Origin: Liolophura sinensis | Taxonomy: Eukaryota; Mollusca; Polyplacophora; Chitonida; Chitonidae | DNA length: 64,000 nt | Reading direction: 5' to 3' | Assembly: GCF_032854445.1 (NCBI RefSeq) | Contig: NC_088306.1 | Coordinates: 2,660,373 to 2,724,372 of the forward strand | Part shown: positions 37,235-48,688 of the stretch, piece after piece | Position numbering within the stretch: position 1 is the first letter of the stretch | Layout of the letters: each line of letters opens with the position of its first letter | Translations under genes and position numbers: made by a program | The notes under the pieces: model-generated | What the model saw: the letters and a program-made list of their open reading frames with translations, nothing else | The model's database searches: none | Told to the model about the DNA's origin: nothing

Positions 37235-39230
37235 GACGGGTAGGTAGGCAGGGCCCAGGCTCTTCATACACGCGTTCAGTCTTGGATGATCTTGAATGTC
37301 CTTGAGCTGATATATGGCCAGTACTTGAGACGGGTAGGTAGGCAGGGCCCAGGCTCTTCATACTGGAAGCACACACATTCAGCCTTGGATGACCTTGAAT
37401 GTCCTTGAGCTGATATATGGCCAGTACTTGAGACGGGTAGGTAGGCATGGCCCAGGCTGTTCATACTTGAAGCACACACATTCAGCCTTGAATGACCTTG
37501 AATGTCCTTGAGCTGATATATGGCCAGTACTTTAGATGGGTAGGTAGGCTCTTCATACTGGATAGCACACACATTCAGCCTTGGATGGCCTTGAATGTCC
37601 TTGGGCTGATATATGGCCAGTACTCGAGACGGGTAGGTAGGCAGGGCCCAGGCTCTTCATACTGGATAGCACACACATTCAGCCTTGGATGGCCTTGAAT
37701 GTCCTTGGGCTGATATATGACCAGTACTTTAGACGGGTAGGTAGGCAAGGCCCAGGCTCTTCATACTGGATAGCACACACATTCAGCCTTGGGTGACCTT
37801 GAATGTCCTTGAGCTGATATATGGCCAGTACTTAAGACGGGTAGGTAGGCAGGGCCCAGGCTCTTCATACTGGAAGCACACACATTCAGCCTTGGATGAC
37901 CTTGAATGTCCTTGAGCTGATATATGGCCAGTACTTGAGACGGGTAGGTAGGCAGGGCCCAGGCTCTTCATACTGGAAGCACACACATTCAGCCTTGGAT
38001 GATCTTGAATGTCCTTGAGCTGATATATGGCCAGTACTTTAGACGGGTAGGTAGGCAGGGCCCAGGCTCTTCATACTGGATAGCACACACATTCAGCTTT
38101 GGATGACCTTGAATGTCCTTGGGCTGATATATGGCCAGTATTTGAGACGGGTAGGTAGGCAGGGCCCAGGCTCTTCATACTGGATAGCACACACATTCAG
38201 CCTTGGATGATCTTGAATGTCCTTGAGCTGATATATGGCCAGTACTTTAGACGGGTAGGTTGGCACAGGTCCAGCTAATCATGCCATAAGCATATACATT
38301 CAGCCTTGGATGGCCTTGAATGTCCTTGAGCTGATATATGGCCAGTATTTGAGACGGGTAGGTAGGCAGGGCCCAGGCTCTTCATACTGGATAGCACACA
38401 CATTCAGCCTTGGATGACCTTGAAATGTCCTTGAGCTGATATATGGCCAGTATTTGAGACGGGTAGGTAGGCAGGGCCCAGGCTCTTCATACTGGATAGC
38501 ACACACATTCAGCCTTGGATGACCTTGAAATGTCCTTGAGCTGATATATGGCCAGCATTTGAGACGGGTAGGTAGGCAGGGCCCAGGCTCTTCATACTGG
38601 ATAGCACACACATTCAGCCTTGGATGACCTTGAATGTCCTTGAGCTGATATATGGCCAGTACTTGAGACGGGTAGGTAGGCAGGGCCCAGGCTCTTCATA
38701 CTGGAAGCACACACATTCAGCCTTGGATGACCTTGAATGTCCTTGAGCTGATATATGGCCAGTACTTGAGACGGGTAGGTTGGCAGGGTCCAGGCTCTTC
38801 ATACTGGATAGCACACACATTCAGCCTTGAATGACCTTGAATGTCCTTGAGCTGATATATGGCCAGTACTTGAGATGGGTAGGTAGGCAGGGTCCAGGCT
38901 CTTCATACTGGATAGCACACACATTCAGCCTTGGATGACCTTGAAATGTCCTTGAGCTGATATATGGCCAGCATTTGAGACGGGTAGGTAGGCAGGGCCC
39001 AGGCTCATCATACTGGAAAGCACACACATTCAGCCTTGGATGACCTTGAAATGTCCTTGAGCTGATATATGGCCAGTATTTGAGACGGGTAGGTTGGCAG
39101 GGCCCAGGCTCATCATACTGGAAAGCACACACATTCAGCCTTGGATGGCCTTGAATGTCCTGTGAAAATGAAGGCTGGCCCTTGAGCTGGTATAAGGCCC
39201 GTACTTGGGACAGGTAGGTTGACAAAGCTC
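37232..39230 (+). repeat. About 104-bp minisatellite, about 20 units, starting at the kinase stop codon
   Basis: Units share GAGACGGGTAGGTAGGCAGG, GCTCTTCATACTGG, GCACACACATTCAGCCTTGG and TGAGCTGATATATGGCC. Spacing is mostly 103-105 nt; the first interval is 94 nt. The units at the right end (after about 39150) diverge. The array would form the start of the kinase 3' UTR. Minus-strand open frames across it are by-products of the repetition. Confidence 0.95.
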
Positions 39231-39742
39231 CGGCTGTTTATACTGGAAAGCACAAACATGCAGCCATGAATGTCTGTGAAAGTGAAGATTGGCCCTTAAC
39301 CTGTCCAGATATGAGCCATGCCTTTGGACAAGTGTCTTAGTGTACAAGGAAATATGGCAGCATTTGACATGCTGAACTTAAAAAGAAATACGTGTCCGTA
39401 AAAGAAACTCCAAGAAAGTATCAATGGGAAACACCAAAATTGTGTATCAGCAGGGAACTGCAAATTTATATACTGGTAGGAAACCCCAAATATATATGTC
39501 AGTGGGAAAGTGAAAATTTGTGTAAAAATCATGTCAGTGGGAAACCACATTCACAGTATACTGAGGGAGAACTTGCATCTCAGACTTACATACCAATGAA
39601 AGGTGTATACTACTGGTAGCTCCCCCTTTAGGTTATACAGTCTCAACTTGCTGATTACCTAGTTTGCTATTAATCGATTAACGTCAGTATGTGATGTCTG
39701 AAGTGATGGTGGAAATTCACTTTTTGAAACTGTATATACTCT

Positions 39743-39945
39743 CATTCTTCAATCTGTTTGTACGATGGCAAGATGTTTACTTCAGCATGTTTTGAAGCCT
39801 ATTCTGTTCAAACTCGTAAAACTGTACTTCTTGAAGCCCTGAAATTGGCCAACCCAACCAGTGTACTTTTGTTTCCAAACTCAAATTATCAAGGTGCATG
39901 TATCGTGGTGAAAGTTGCTCTTTCATTTGCAAAAAGGTTGAGGAA
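39743..39945 (+). repeat. Dispersed repeat, copy 2
   Basis: Partner of the sequence at 1398-1640, same orientation, about 38 kb away; the ATTCTTCAA...CTGTTT start and GTGAAAGTTGCTC end are also shared in degenerate form. Confidence 0.55.
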
Positions 39946-40172
39946 TTGAGGGTGTTTTTATGATGGTTTTTATGCTGGAAGAACTCAAAAACATTTTGCA
40001 TATCAAGTACCGATGCAGACTTTTTATTTTATGAAATGAACATGCCTTAATTTTGAATGATTTCTGTTTGCCACCTTCCAGAGCCTCGTAGTTGTGTGAA
40101 TGGATCCCAGTGACTGTGTTATAGACTACTTGTAAAGAAGACATATCTGGAGTATTAGTGCATCATGACTTT

Positions 40173-40346
40173 CCCTGTACATTTGCCCTGTGCTGTCTGA
40201 GTGTGGGAGATGGCTGACGAGGGTGTACAGGGTGTACATCATCTGTCGCGGCAAACCCTGTACATTTGCCCTGTGCTATCTGAGTGTGTGAGAAGGCTGA
40301 CGAGGGTGTACAGGGTGTACTTCATCCGTCGCGACAAACCCTGTAC
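40173..40346 (+). repeat. Two tandem copies of an 83-bp unit plus the start of a third
   Basis: CCCTGTAC recurs at 40173, 40256 and 40339. Each full unit contains GGTGTACAGGGTGTAC and CGTCGCG or CTGTCGCG. Confidence 0.9.
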
Positions 40347-41849
40347 GATCACAACTATAGCAATCACCATATTTGTATATATATACTTCCCTGTTCCTTC
40401 AGGTGATAAACCTTGTGACTAAAGGGTCTGGCAGATTACGATGATTTTGCGCCAGCAGGGCAGGGAGGATTACGGCTAATTTGGTACATCCTGGAAAAGG
40501 ACAATGTTTGGTCTGTTTCTCTTATATATTGACAATTGATGTATGGATTCAAGGCGTTTACAAACGACAGCTCTATTGCAAAGTTTTTAGGTGTGGTCTT
40601 CAGATCAAAGAGCCTGGAAGTTATGGATGAAAGGTATGGAGACTTTGGAACTAAATGGACACAGTCTTAGTTCTGTGCCATGGAAAAAATACAGGTTGTT
40701 CCCGACCAGGAACTATGTTGGTGATGTATAATGTGTTCCAGTAGCCTAGGTGACGACCTGGATGTGCTCTTTGACCTTGAGGGTGCCTAGCTGACTTCCA
40801 AGGAAATGTCCAGTCTGATCATAGGACAGGACACGAGGGAGCTACTACAGCCGCCCTGTAGCCATTGGACCAGGACTGGAGAAGTGTGCAGCATTTAAAT
40901 AACAATGTGGGTTTTGTGACCAGATTTTCACTGCTTCTGACCCTGTCTCTTATATACCTGTCACAATCTTTTTTAACAGTGCTATGCTGTTTGCTGTAAT
41001 TCTTTAGCTGGTCAAACTGTTCCCGATCACCTGAAAGCTAGATACGCCCATGACAACACGTGTACATATAAGCACCATACAACTGAAAAAAACTGCCCGA
41101 TGGACAATTATACTACATGTAGTTAGTTATGGAGTCCTTAAGAGGTCTTACTTTATGCTGTGTTTTATTGATTATAATTGATGTGTGCTATTGGAACTGT
41201 ATGTACATGTCTGTATATGTGTATACATGTATGGAAAGGTGTAAAGAGTCATTGGCACATATGGATGTGATCATCGATGTCCTTTGTGGCAGCTGACACG
41301 AATTATGCGAAAAAAACATCAGCGTGTCAATTATTATCAGAACCCGCTTACTGGTTGTGTGTTTGGCATGGAGCATGTTGAAATGGAGATGAGAAAGAAA
41401 AAAAAATGTTTATCTTAAGTCATGAAAAGCAGCAGCAACTGTTGTTTTTGCTGTTGTGTGTTGCGTACTCATGAGAAGATTTGCTGTGCTTCTCCCTTGT
41501 TTAATCAGAAGCTGGTATTCTGAAATTATAGCTTAGGCTTTGTAAATAGATATTTTTGTGGAAAAAGAAAGAAAAACATGCTAATGATGAAAAATGACCT
41601 ACAGCAAATTCTTAAAGCTTGAGACTCTGGAGAGCTACCACCTGGAGGCTTGTTTTAAGTACACAGCCCTTTCCATCCTGCAGTTTCCCTGAGCTCAGTG
41701 TCTTCTAAGTCGTTCATGGGAAATATCTCTTCAGCACGTGTACATGTACTATACAGGTTTTTATGTTCTGTCATTGAAGTCGGTAATGTGGCTTATACAC
41801 TTGAGTAGATCAAGTCATTGGCAAGATCTGAACAGTGTCCTTCCATGAA

Positions 41850-41920
41850 AATGTTGGCTGCCATTGTGTAAGTGAAATATTCTTAGGCGCTGCTTAAAAC
41901 ACTAATCAAATAAATATTTT
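41850..41920 (+). mobile_element. SINE tail fragment
   Basis: TGTAAGTGAAATATTCTTAG and AAAACACTAATCAAATAAAT only. The tail contains AATAAA at 41909-41914, which could serve as a kinase-gene polyadenylation signal. Confidence 0.65.
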
Positions 41921-44796
41921 AGCAAGGTCGTTGAAGGTCAACTGGCTGCCATTGTTCAGTTGGAACCTACTTAGCCTGCATTGAACCCCACAATCTCTTT
42001 CTATTTGTCCATGTAACCTTTTCAAAACAGTTCTCAGTGCATTGTGTAGAAAGTAACATGTAACAGGAAACTGCCTTAAAAATGCTGAACCAACAAATAC
42101 AGAACATACTGTGAAGTAAAGAGGTGCCTTGATATGAAGATAGCCTGTGAAATGCTGAGATTTTCAAGACAAATCTTAATGTGAAAATAAGAAGGCCCTT
42201 TACATTACCAGAGTCAGTGGATTGTGGAATGTTGCTGAATAGGAAAATTCTGCCTTTTAATTGTCTGTCCAGCACCTGGACGGTACAAAACTTCAGTTGA
42301 AAGTCTTCTAGGGTGTATTTCATTTTCTGACTAAATGAGTCTGACTGCTGACCCCTGATCCCCTGAGTGGATTTCCAGGTTTTCCACATAGCTAATTTGA
42401 GATGTCTTTAGTAAAAATGAAACAGAAACATACATATATACATGTCTGTGTGTATATCTTCCTTCATCTGTTACTGAACTGCTTACAGTTTGGTGCAATT
42501 AATGCGTTAGATATTTGATGATGGTGAAATTGATCAGAATATGGCAAAGGAAATCCTTTCAGGGTGATAGGATCGTTATGATATGACTGAAGTATTGCCA
42601 GTGTGGTGTTCAGCGCTAATCATTTATTCTCTGTAGTATGATTCTGAAATACCAGATCTACTGAAAGACGGCTAAGTATTTTAAGATTCTGAAAAAAGAT
42701 TCTTAAAGTTTTTTTTTTTTTTTGTATTGCTCATCTGACTACTTCACTTATTTGCGTCTTTGTGCCGGCTGTCAGTTTCTGGTGTGTGGATCTTCTGTAG
42801 AGTCTTTGTTTATGGTAGATGGCAAGTGATGTACATTTACTTTGCCACGAGTTTAACGGAAATATTGTTTTTAATGTTACCTTCACATTGAAGTGATGAT
42901 CTTGTGGATATCTGGATAAAATGCACGCCCTATTGTTTTTTTTTGTTTTTTTTTTTTTTTGTAAATACAGAAACAATACATAAAGGTTGTGTTTTGGAGC
43001 GGGCACAATGGCATGATTAAGGTGCATGTGTGAAAATGTCAAAAGTGCGTCATATATAAATGATATATACAAGAAATATAATATACATACGAACGTATAT
43101 ATATATATATTTTATCTAGGAGCCTAAAACCAAAGGCATTAGTTTGTTCCTCAAGTCAGTTGTACATGTACATGCCAGGCCAACTAACCCCACCCAACCC
43201 CACAAATTTCCCCTCACAATATGACATCATTCCATGCACATAATCCTGTGTGATTCCAGTTGTTGACCTAATTTTGGCACATTTATGCACTTTCTCCAAC
43301 TAGATCAATTTTCCTTATACTTAACCTGCATATATTTCTGTTATGTGACAAAGTCTACCATGTTTGGGGTCTCTTTTTTTTCCAATTTTGTTTTTGGACA
43401 GGTACATGTATCAGTCAGAAAGATAGTTCATGTTTCAGTAATCTTCTACTTCAGTCTGCTATTTGCCCATATTTCAGTGTAGTTGTTTTTTGTTCTTTTT
43501 GTTCTTTATTATTTTCTTTTTTGGCTGGAGCAAAAAGAAACACTTAACCTTTCCCGTGAAAATGTCTCATGTAATTGTTACTTGTAGTATTATATACAAA
43601 CAGGAGTGTACAAATTGTTAACTTTTCCATATTACAGAATAGTTTATTTTCCTGGTGAGTAGCGAAATTTACAAATGAAGAGTCCTAGAGTCCTGTCTGA
43701 CTTGAAGCAGGCAGATGTGTGGATGAAACAAAAAAACAAGCGTAGGCGTGGAAATAAGATAGGTGTTGAGATGCCCCCGTCACCTCAGCGTTTTATGCGA
43801 TCTCGAAACACTTTGTAAATACACAGACATTGTACATATGCTTGACCAGGGGTGATTATGTGGAGGGTTGACTTCGGGGCAGAATGTCTGTAAGCTTGAT
43901 GTCTGTCTGTGTGTCTGTCTAGCACTCGTATGATCAGAGGGGCTTGTTCATCGTTTGTTCCCCTATTTTCTGTATCATGCTTCTCTTTTTGTCTGTAGGT
44001 AGACCTCCATGAGTTCCCACAGTTCCAAAACGACTGGAATTTGTGCACTCCAGTTAAAGTTTATAAAGAATTTTATTAAGCTTGATTGTCCATATTCTAT
44101 TTTGTATCATTTTGTGTGTGTTATGTATATATTTTGCAAAACAAAGTTTTCCCTGAAAATTCCAGATGTGAGAATGGAGGCTGATAAAAGAGGTCATGGG
44201 ATGTTTTCTAAAGTCTTTAAAACAGTATATCACATTTACAAGTAACTAGAAATGTTGAATCTGGTCTGCGTATTGACAGGAGACATCAGTGACGTAATAC
44301 AGGACTCGTAAGGACACAAAAATCAGTTCATTTTCGCCTTTAAGTGCGAAATTTGCTGTGGATTAATGTTCTTTTTTATAACTTAGTCATTTACATTACG
44401 TATTTTCCATAAATGGTACAGTCAGCCTTTTCATTTACTTCTATCGTATCTGGCATCATCTGTTAAATGCTAATTTAACAGGTTAATTGCTGAACACTGA
44501 TAAACCTGTTAGAAGAATGGATCTTTGTATTACTCCTTGCAATACTTGGATATCCATGGATTTGCAAAGTTTCTGATGTCTTATTTAAACCCTTTACTGT
44601 AAAATCCATGGATGGGAAACTTATCCGTCATGGAAAATCACATGTATCCACAAATTATTCAGGATCCCGAAGATAACTGTGTGCAACTCTGAGTCTGTTA
44701 TTTAAAGATTTACACGTAACCATCTGCATCCATCTCGTACTTTTATTACGAGTATGTGTTGGTTGGAAACCAACCGCCTGATCTTAAACAAAATGG

Positions 44797-44841
44797 CACA
44801 CACACACACACACAGAGACATATATATATATATATATATAT
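44797..44841 (+). repeat. Compound CA/TA microsatellite
   Basis: (CA)n to 44814, a short GAGACA spacer, then (TA)n. Confidence 0.95.
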
Positions 44842-45265
44842 CTCATGTGAAACTCGTCAAACCAGAGTGGTGTCAGAAGTGGTTTGGTTTGGTCGGAGGA
44901 TGTGGACTTTCCACACCTGAGACTTGAAGAATTGAACTGATTATTCCTGTCATATGCCCTCTCTGTATTGTACATATTATCTCCCATCATAGCAAGTATT
45001 CACATCTATAGACGGTAACCCCCCTTTTTGACATTTAAATTGAAATTAACGCAAATAACCAGCCTATTTTTCATGTATCACGAATTATGAAACCAAATAA
45101 AATGCTATGGGGAGTGACATAGGACTTTGTGTTAGTTTATATATAGTGCTTCATGTACTTTTGAGAAGAGATTACTCAAAAGCAGTTACTGCCAACATCG
45201 GTACCCAATGGATCCACACGGTGATACAGTACATCTGCGTTCGCTGGCTAGTATTAAAGTTAAAT

Positions 45266-45497
45266 ATTATTGTTTGATTGGTGTTTTTACGCCCTACTCA
45301 ACAATATTTCACTTATGTGACGGCGGTCAGCGTTATGGTGGAAGGAACCCACCACCGTCTGCAGGTTGCTGGAGACCTTCCCACGCACGACTGTAGAGGA
45401 AGCCGGCATGAACTCAAAGCTATCGTCGCATTGGTGAGTAGCCCCTCCGAGTCATTGTGCTGCGCTAGCAGCGCTAACCACTAGGTCACCCAGGTAC
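45266..45497 (-). mobile_element. tRNA-derived SINE, nearly full length
   Basis: Same family on the minus strand; head at 45470-45497 (TGACCTAGTGGTTAGCGCTG), core and GGCGTAAAAACACCAATCAA-like tail at the left end. Confidence 0.78.
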
Positions 45498-46627
45498 CGT
45501 GTGTTAAGTAGGATGCCTATGTGCTGCTTTGTCACGCTCATAAAAAATAACCGTAATAGTTGTGAAAGAATGTCCCAACAGCTAGAATTTTAGATTCGTG
45601 AAAACGTGGAATTTCCGTTGACCTGAAGAAGTACTTCTGAGCTGGACATCATTCAGTTGCGCAGAACTGAAGAAATAGTCGACTTTGAATAATGAAAGAA
45701 AAATAGAACATGGGGTATTTCAAGGGACTGTAGCATTGGGCATACAGATGTGATGGCGTGAACTCGGCCTTAGCTACATGTAGTGTGATCTTCGTCAGGT
45801 CAGTGATGTGTGTAGTGGTTGATTACAAGGGTAATTTGACTCTTGTCCAAACCTGCAATAAACATAGAGCCAAACACAGGCCTGAGTAATCTTAGACAAG
45901 TGATGTTTGTTGCCTGAGTGTTGCTTGAGTGTATTCTGTTATTATAAAATAATACTGTGTTATTTTCAACATGTAATATCCTGTTCGTGTATCCTTCTAT
46001 CATCACTATAACAACAGACTTTCTGTTGAATTTAACAGACTGTTCGGAATAATTCACCGTAAGCTATGGAGCGAGGTTCCGATTACTTCTGAGCATTTAC
46101 ATGAACAGTTAGAATATAGCCCTATGTGAGGCCGTATTTCACCGGCCTGTAAGGTGACCAAATAGACCAAGTGTAGGTAAAAGATTTCCTAGAATCGGCA
46201 CAGATTTGAGGTCGTTTGTCACAGACCGCTACATCCGTTGGTTTTCGGTTTAAATGCAAAGATAAATCAGTTCAATTTGATCCGACCGTGTCCATGTTAT
46301 TGAGGAGGGAGGTCTATACCTTGTCTCACTTCTGTCTTCAGGTGGAAACTAATCTGTTCGGTGCATGTGGTTTAAATCCATGATACATAGAGTATAATCG
46401 CATTAGTAGACTTGCAACACTTAATATAGACATTTGTTCACACCTATAACATGTACATAACTAATGTGCAGAAGACAGTAAAATAAGAACGTATACGTAC
46501 AATCCAAAGAAAAGAGCGACGTTCACATAAACTAAAACCAAGAGAAAGTCAATGGCGATGTATATTTACGAGCAGATGTATTGGATTATCTCACGTGTAC
46601 ACGTGAATGTATATATGCATGCATTTA
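45498..46627. other. Intergenic sequence without recognisable features
   Basis: No open frame, RNA or repeat that I could support. Confidence 0.5.
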
Positions 46628-46742
46628 CTGGGACAGGTTTCATGAAGCTTACTTAGTGTTTAGTTGCCCTTAACTAAGTGCAACATATGTTGCCATTGTA
46701 GTTGAATGCTTAGCCAAGTGAGCTTCGTGAAAAGGGTCCCAG
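46628..46742. mobile_element. 115-bp fold-back (MITE-like) element
   Basis: The ends CTGGGAC...TTTCATGAAGCTTACTTAG and AAGTGAGCTTCGTGAAA...GTCCCAG are inverted repeats of about 30 bp with a few mismatches. The interior also has AGTTGCCCTTAACTAAGTGC. No coding capacity. A target duplication is not evident. Confidence 0.65.
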
Positions 46743-46780
46743 GACACAAAATATGTGAAACTGAGAATTGAAATTCAAGT

Positions 46781-47313
46781 GACAGTGACATCAGAGTTTC
46801 ATAAGTGAAGGGGACATCAATATTTCACATCCGACAGCGACATCAGTGTTTCACAAGTGGCAGGGACATCAGTGTTTCGTAAGTGACGGGGACATCAGCG
46901 TTTCACTAGTGACAGGGACATGAGTGTTTCACAAGTGACGGGGACATCAGTGTTTCACAAGCGGCAAGGACATCATTGTTTCACATGTGACAGGGGCGTC
47001 GGTGTTTCACATGTGACAGGGACATCAGTGTTTCACAAGTGGCAGGGACATCATTGTTTCACATGTGACAGGGACGTCAGTGTTTCATAAGTGACAGGGA
47101 CATCAGTATTTAACATGTGACAGGGACGTCAGTGTTTCATAAGGAACAGGGACATTAGTGTTTCACATGTGACAGGGACGTCAGTGTTTCATAAGTGACA
47201 GGAACCTAAGTGTTTCACATGTGACGGGGACATCAGTATTTCACATGTGACGGGGACATCCGTATTTCACATGTGACGGGGACATCCGTATTTCACATGT
47301 GACGGGGAAATCA
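46781..47313 (+). repeat. 26-bp minisatellite, about 20 units
   Basis: The consensus is close to GTGACAGGGACATCAGTGTTTCACA. It lies downstream of the esterase gene, just beyond its candidate polyadenylation signal. Confidence 0.93.
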
Positions 47314-47348
47314 GTTACAGACTGACATATCCTTGTACATATATATAT

Positions 47349-47354
47349 TTTATT
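47349..47354 (-). promoter_or_regulatory. Candidate polyadenylation signal of the AADAC-like gene
   Basis: AATAAA on the minus strand, about 690 nt beyond the stop codon. It is the first canonical hexamer I noticed downstream. Its use is an inference. Confidence 0.3.
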
Positions 47355-48038
47355 CACGTGTCAATTAATGAAAGTAAATGAACAGAATAAATATAGTGTT
47401 TTTTTCATTCTATCCATCGATCCAAGTGTGGAATAACTCGGGCCATTTTATATCAAAGGTGGAAAATGGATAATATTGGTGAATCCAGTAGACCGGAAGA
47501 TCAAAGGAGAAAAGGGGGTTGGGTGTGGAGGGCATGTTACGAAAATGTTGCTTAATAAAGTGCAACTATCCATCTTATAATTAGGGAATATGTCCTGAAA
47601 TGATCAATTATGTGCGATACAGGTTAACGAAGGGAGGTTTAGGGTATATCGTATGTAAGGGAGGCCCAACAGTCTTCTGTTCTCGCACGTGACATACATA
47701 ATGGTTGAGTCTGGTGGGTAGATGGGCGACGCGAAGCTTGATAAGGACGTGTATAGGGCTTAATCGAGTGCACAAGCGCGGTCTCGGACAAAGCATTGTG
47801 TGATTTGAAATTTGAACTGCCAAGGTATGAGAGAAATTATACTAAAACGTCCCCGTGGTAAATCCCACAGAAAAACACATGGAAATTGTCCTACGGTTTT
47901 TGTAGAAAAGATTTCTACCCCAAATTAAATCCCGTAATGAACTGCGCGAAAATAATAATGGCGCCATCACGGAATCGGCCTATGATCTCATGCGGTAACT
48001 ACATGTATCGTGATAGGGTGGGTAGGTCTGCTTAACAA
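47355..48038 (-). other. Probable 3' UTR of the AADAC-like gene
   Basis: From the stop codon to the candidate AATAAA. No repeat or open frame of note. The extent is an inference. Confidence 0.35.
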
Positions 48039-48688
48039 CTAAACGTTCTCTTTTAAGAGCTTTACAATAGCTTCATTCGCCCGCCGGCCCGATTTCGTGC
48101 CTAAAAGCCCTCCTGTTGCACAAATACAGCCGTGAAATGTGTCCGGTATATCAACCCACGTGGCTTTTACACCCGCCTCCTTCAGCCGATACGCAAACAT
48201 CACCCCTTCGTCTCGGAGAGCGTCGGATCCGACCGTCAAGACAAACGCTTCGGGGAGGTTCTTTAGATCATCGGCTAACAACGGCGAGACGTAAATGTCC
48301 GTCGCTGTCAGACCCAGATCCTTGGGAACGGTTTTATCCCACTGGAGGTTAACATCCGTCGGTTTGTAGTCTGGTAACACGAACCCGTCAGGAAGGACCT
48401 CTGTCTTCAGGTAGGGAGCGTACCTTTTGCGAAGTTCCGGTGAGATGTGAAGGTTGTTGGCGATGGAAGCGTGATGTTTTTTCGGTGCCCCGAGGTAATA
48501 CCCAACAATCATTCCCATGACACTGTTGTCACTCTGGTATTTGAACGCCCTGAAGTAGGACGGAGTGTTGAAGTCCAGAAGCTGCAGAACGGGATAGATC
48601 AGGACTTGAGCTTTAGGCATTGGCCGGAACCCAGTATCTCGTAACTTAAGAGAAACGGCGGCAGCGAGATTCCCACCAGCGCTGTCAC
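48039..48688 (-). CDS. AADAC: AADAC-like exon 6: catalytic Ser, Asp and His (residues 189-404)
   Basis: The acceptor is TCCACTCCAG. The exon carries all three triad residues and ends at TAG (48041-48039). It is markedly richer in G+C than the sequence around it, as expected for coding sequence in this genome. Confidence 0.95.

Larger units (their letters stand above)
39231..45265. other. Region downstream of the kinase stop codon
   Basis: No gene seen. The left part is presumably kinase 3' UTR, but its end cannot be set; AATAAA occurs at 41909-41914 (in a SINE tail) and 45096-45101. Two repeats are listed separately. Confidence 0.5.

Noticed and set aside
37188-39347. Series of minus-strand open frames with [19 protein letters not shown] repeats
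   Set aside because: They follow the ~104-bp minisatellite and break at every indel between units; no coding signal.
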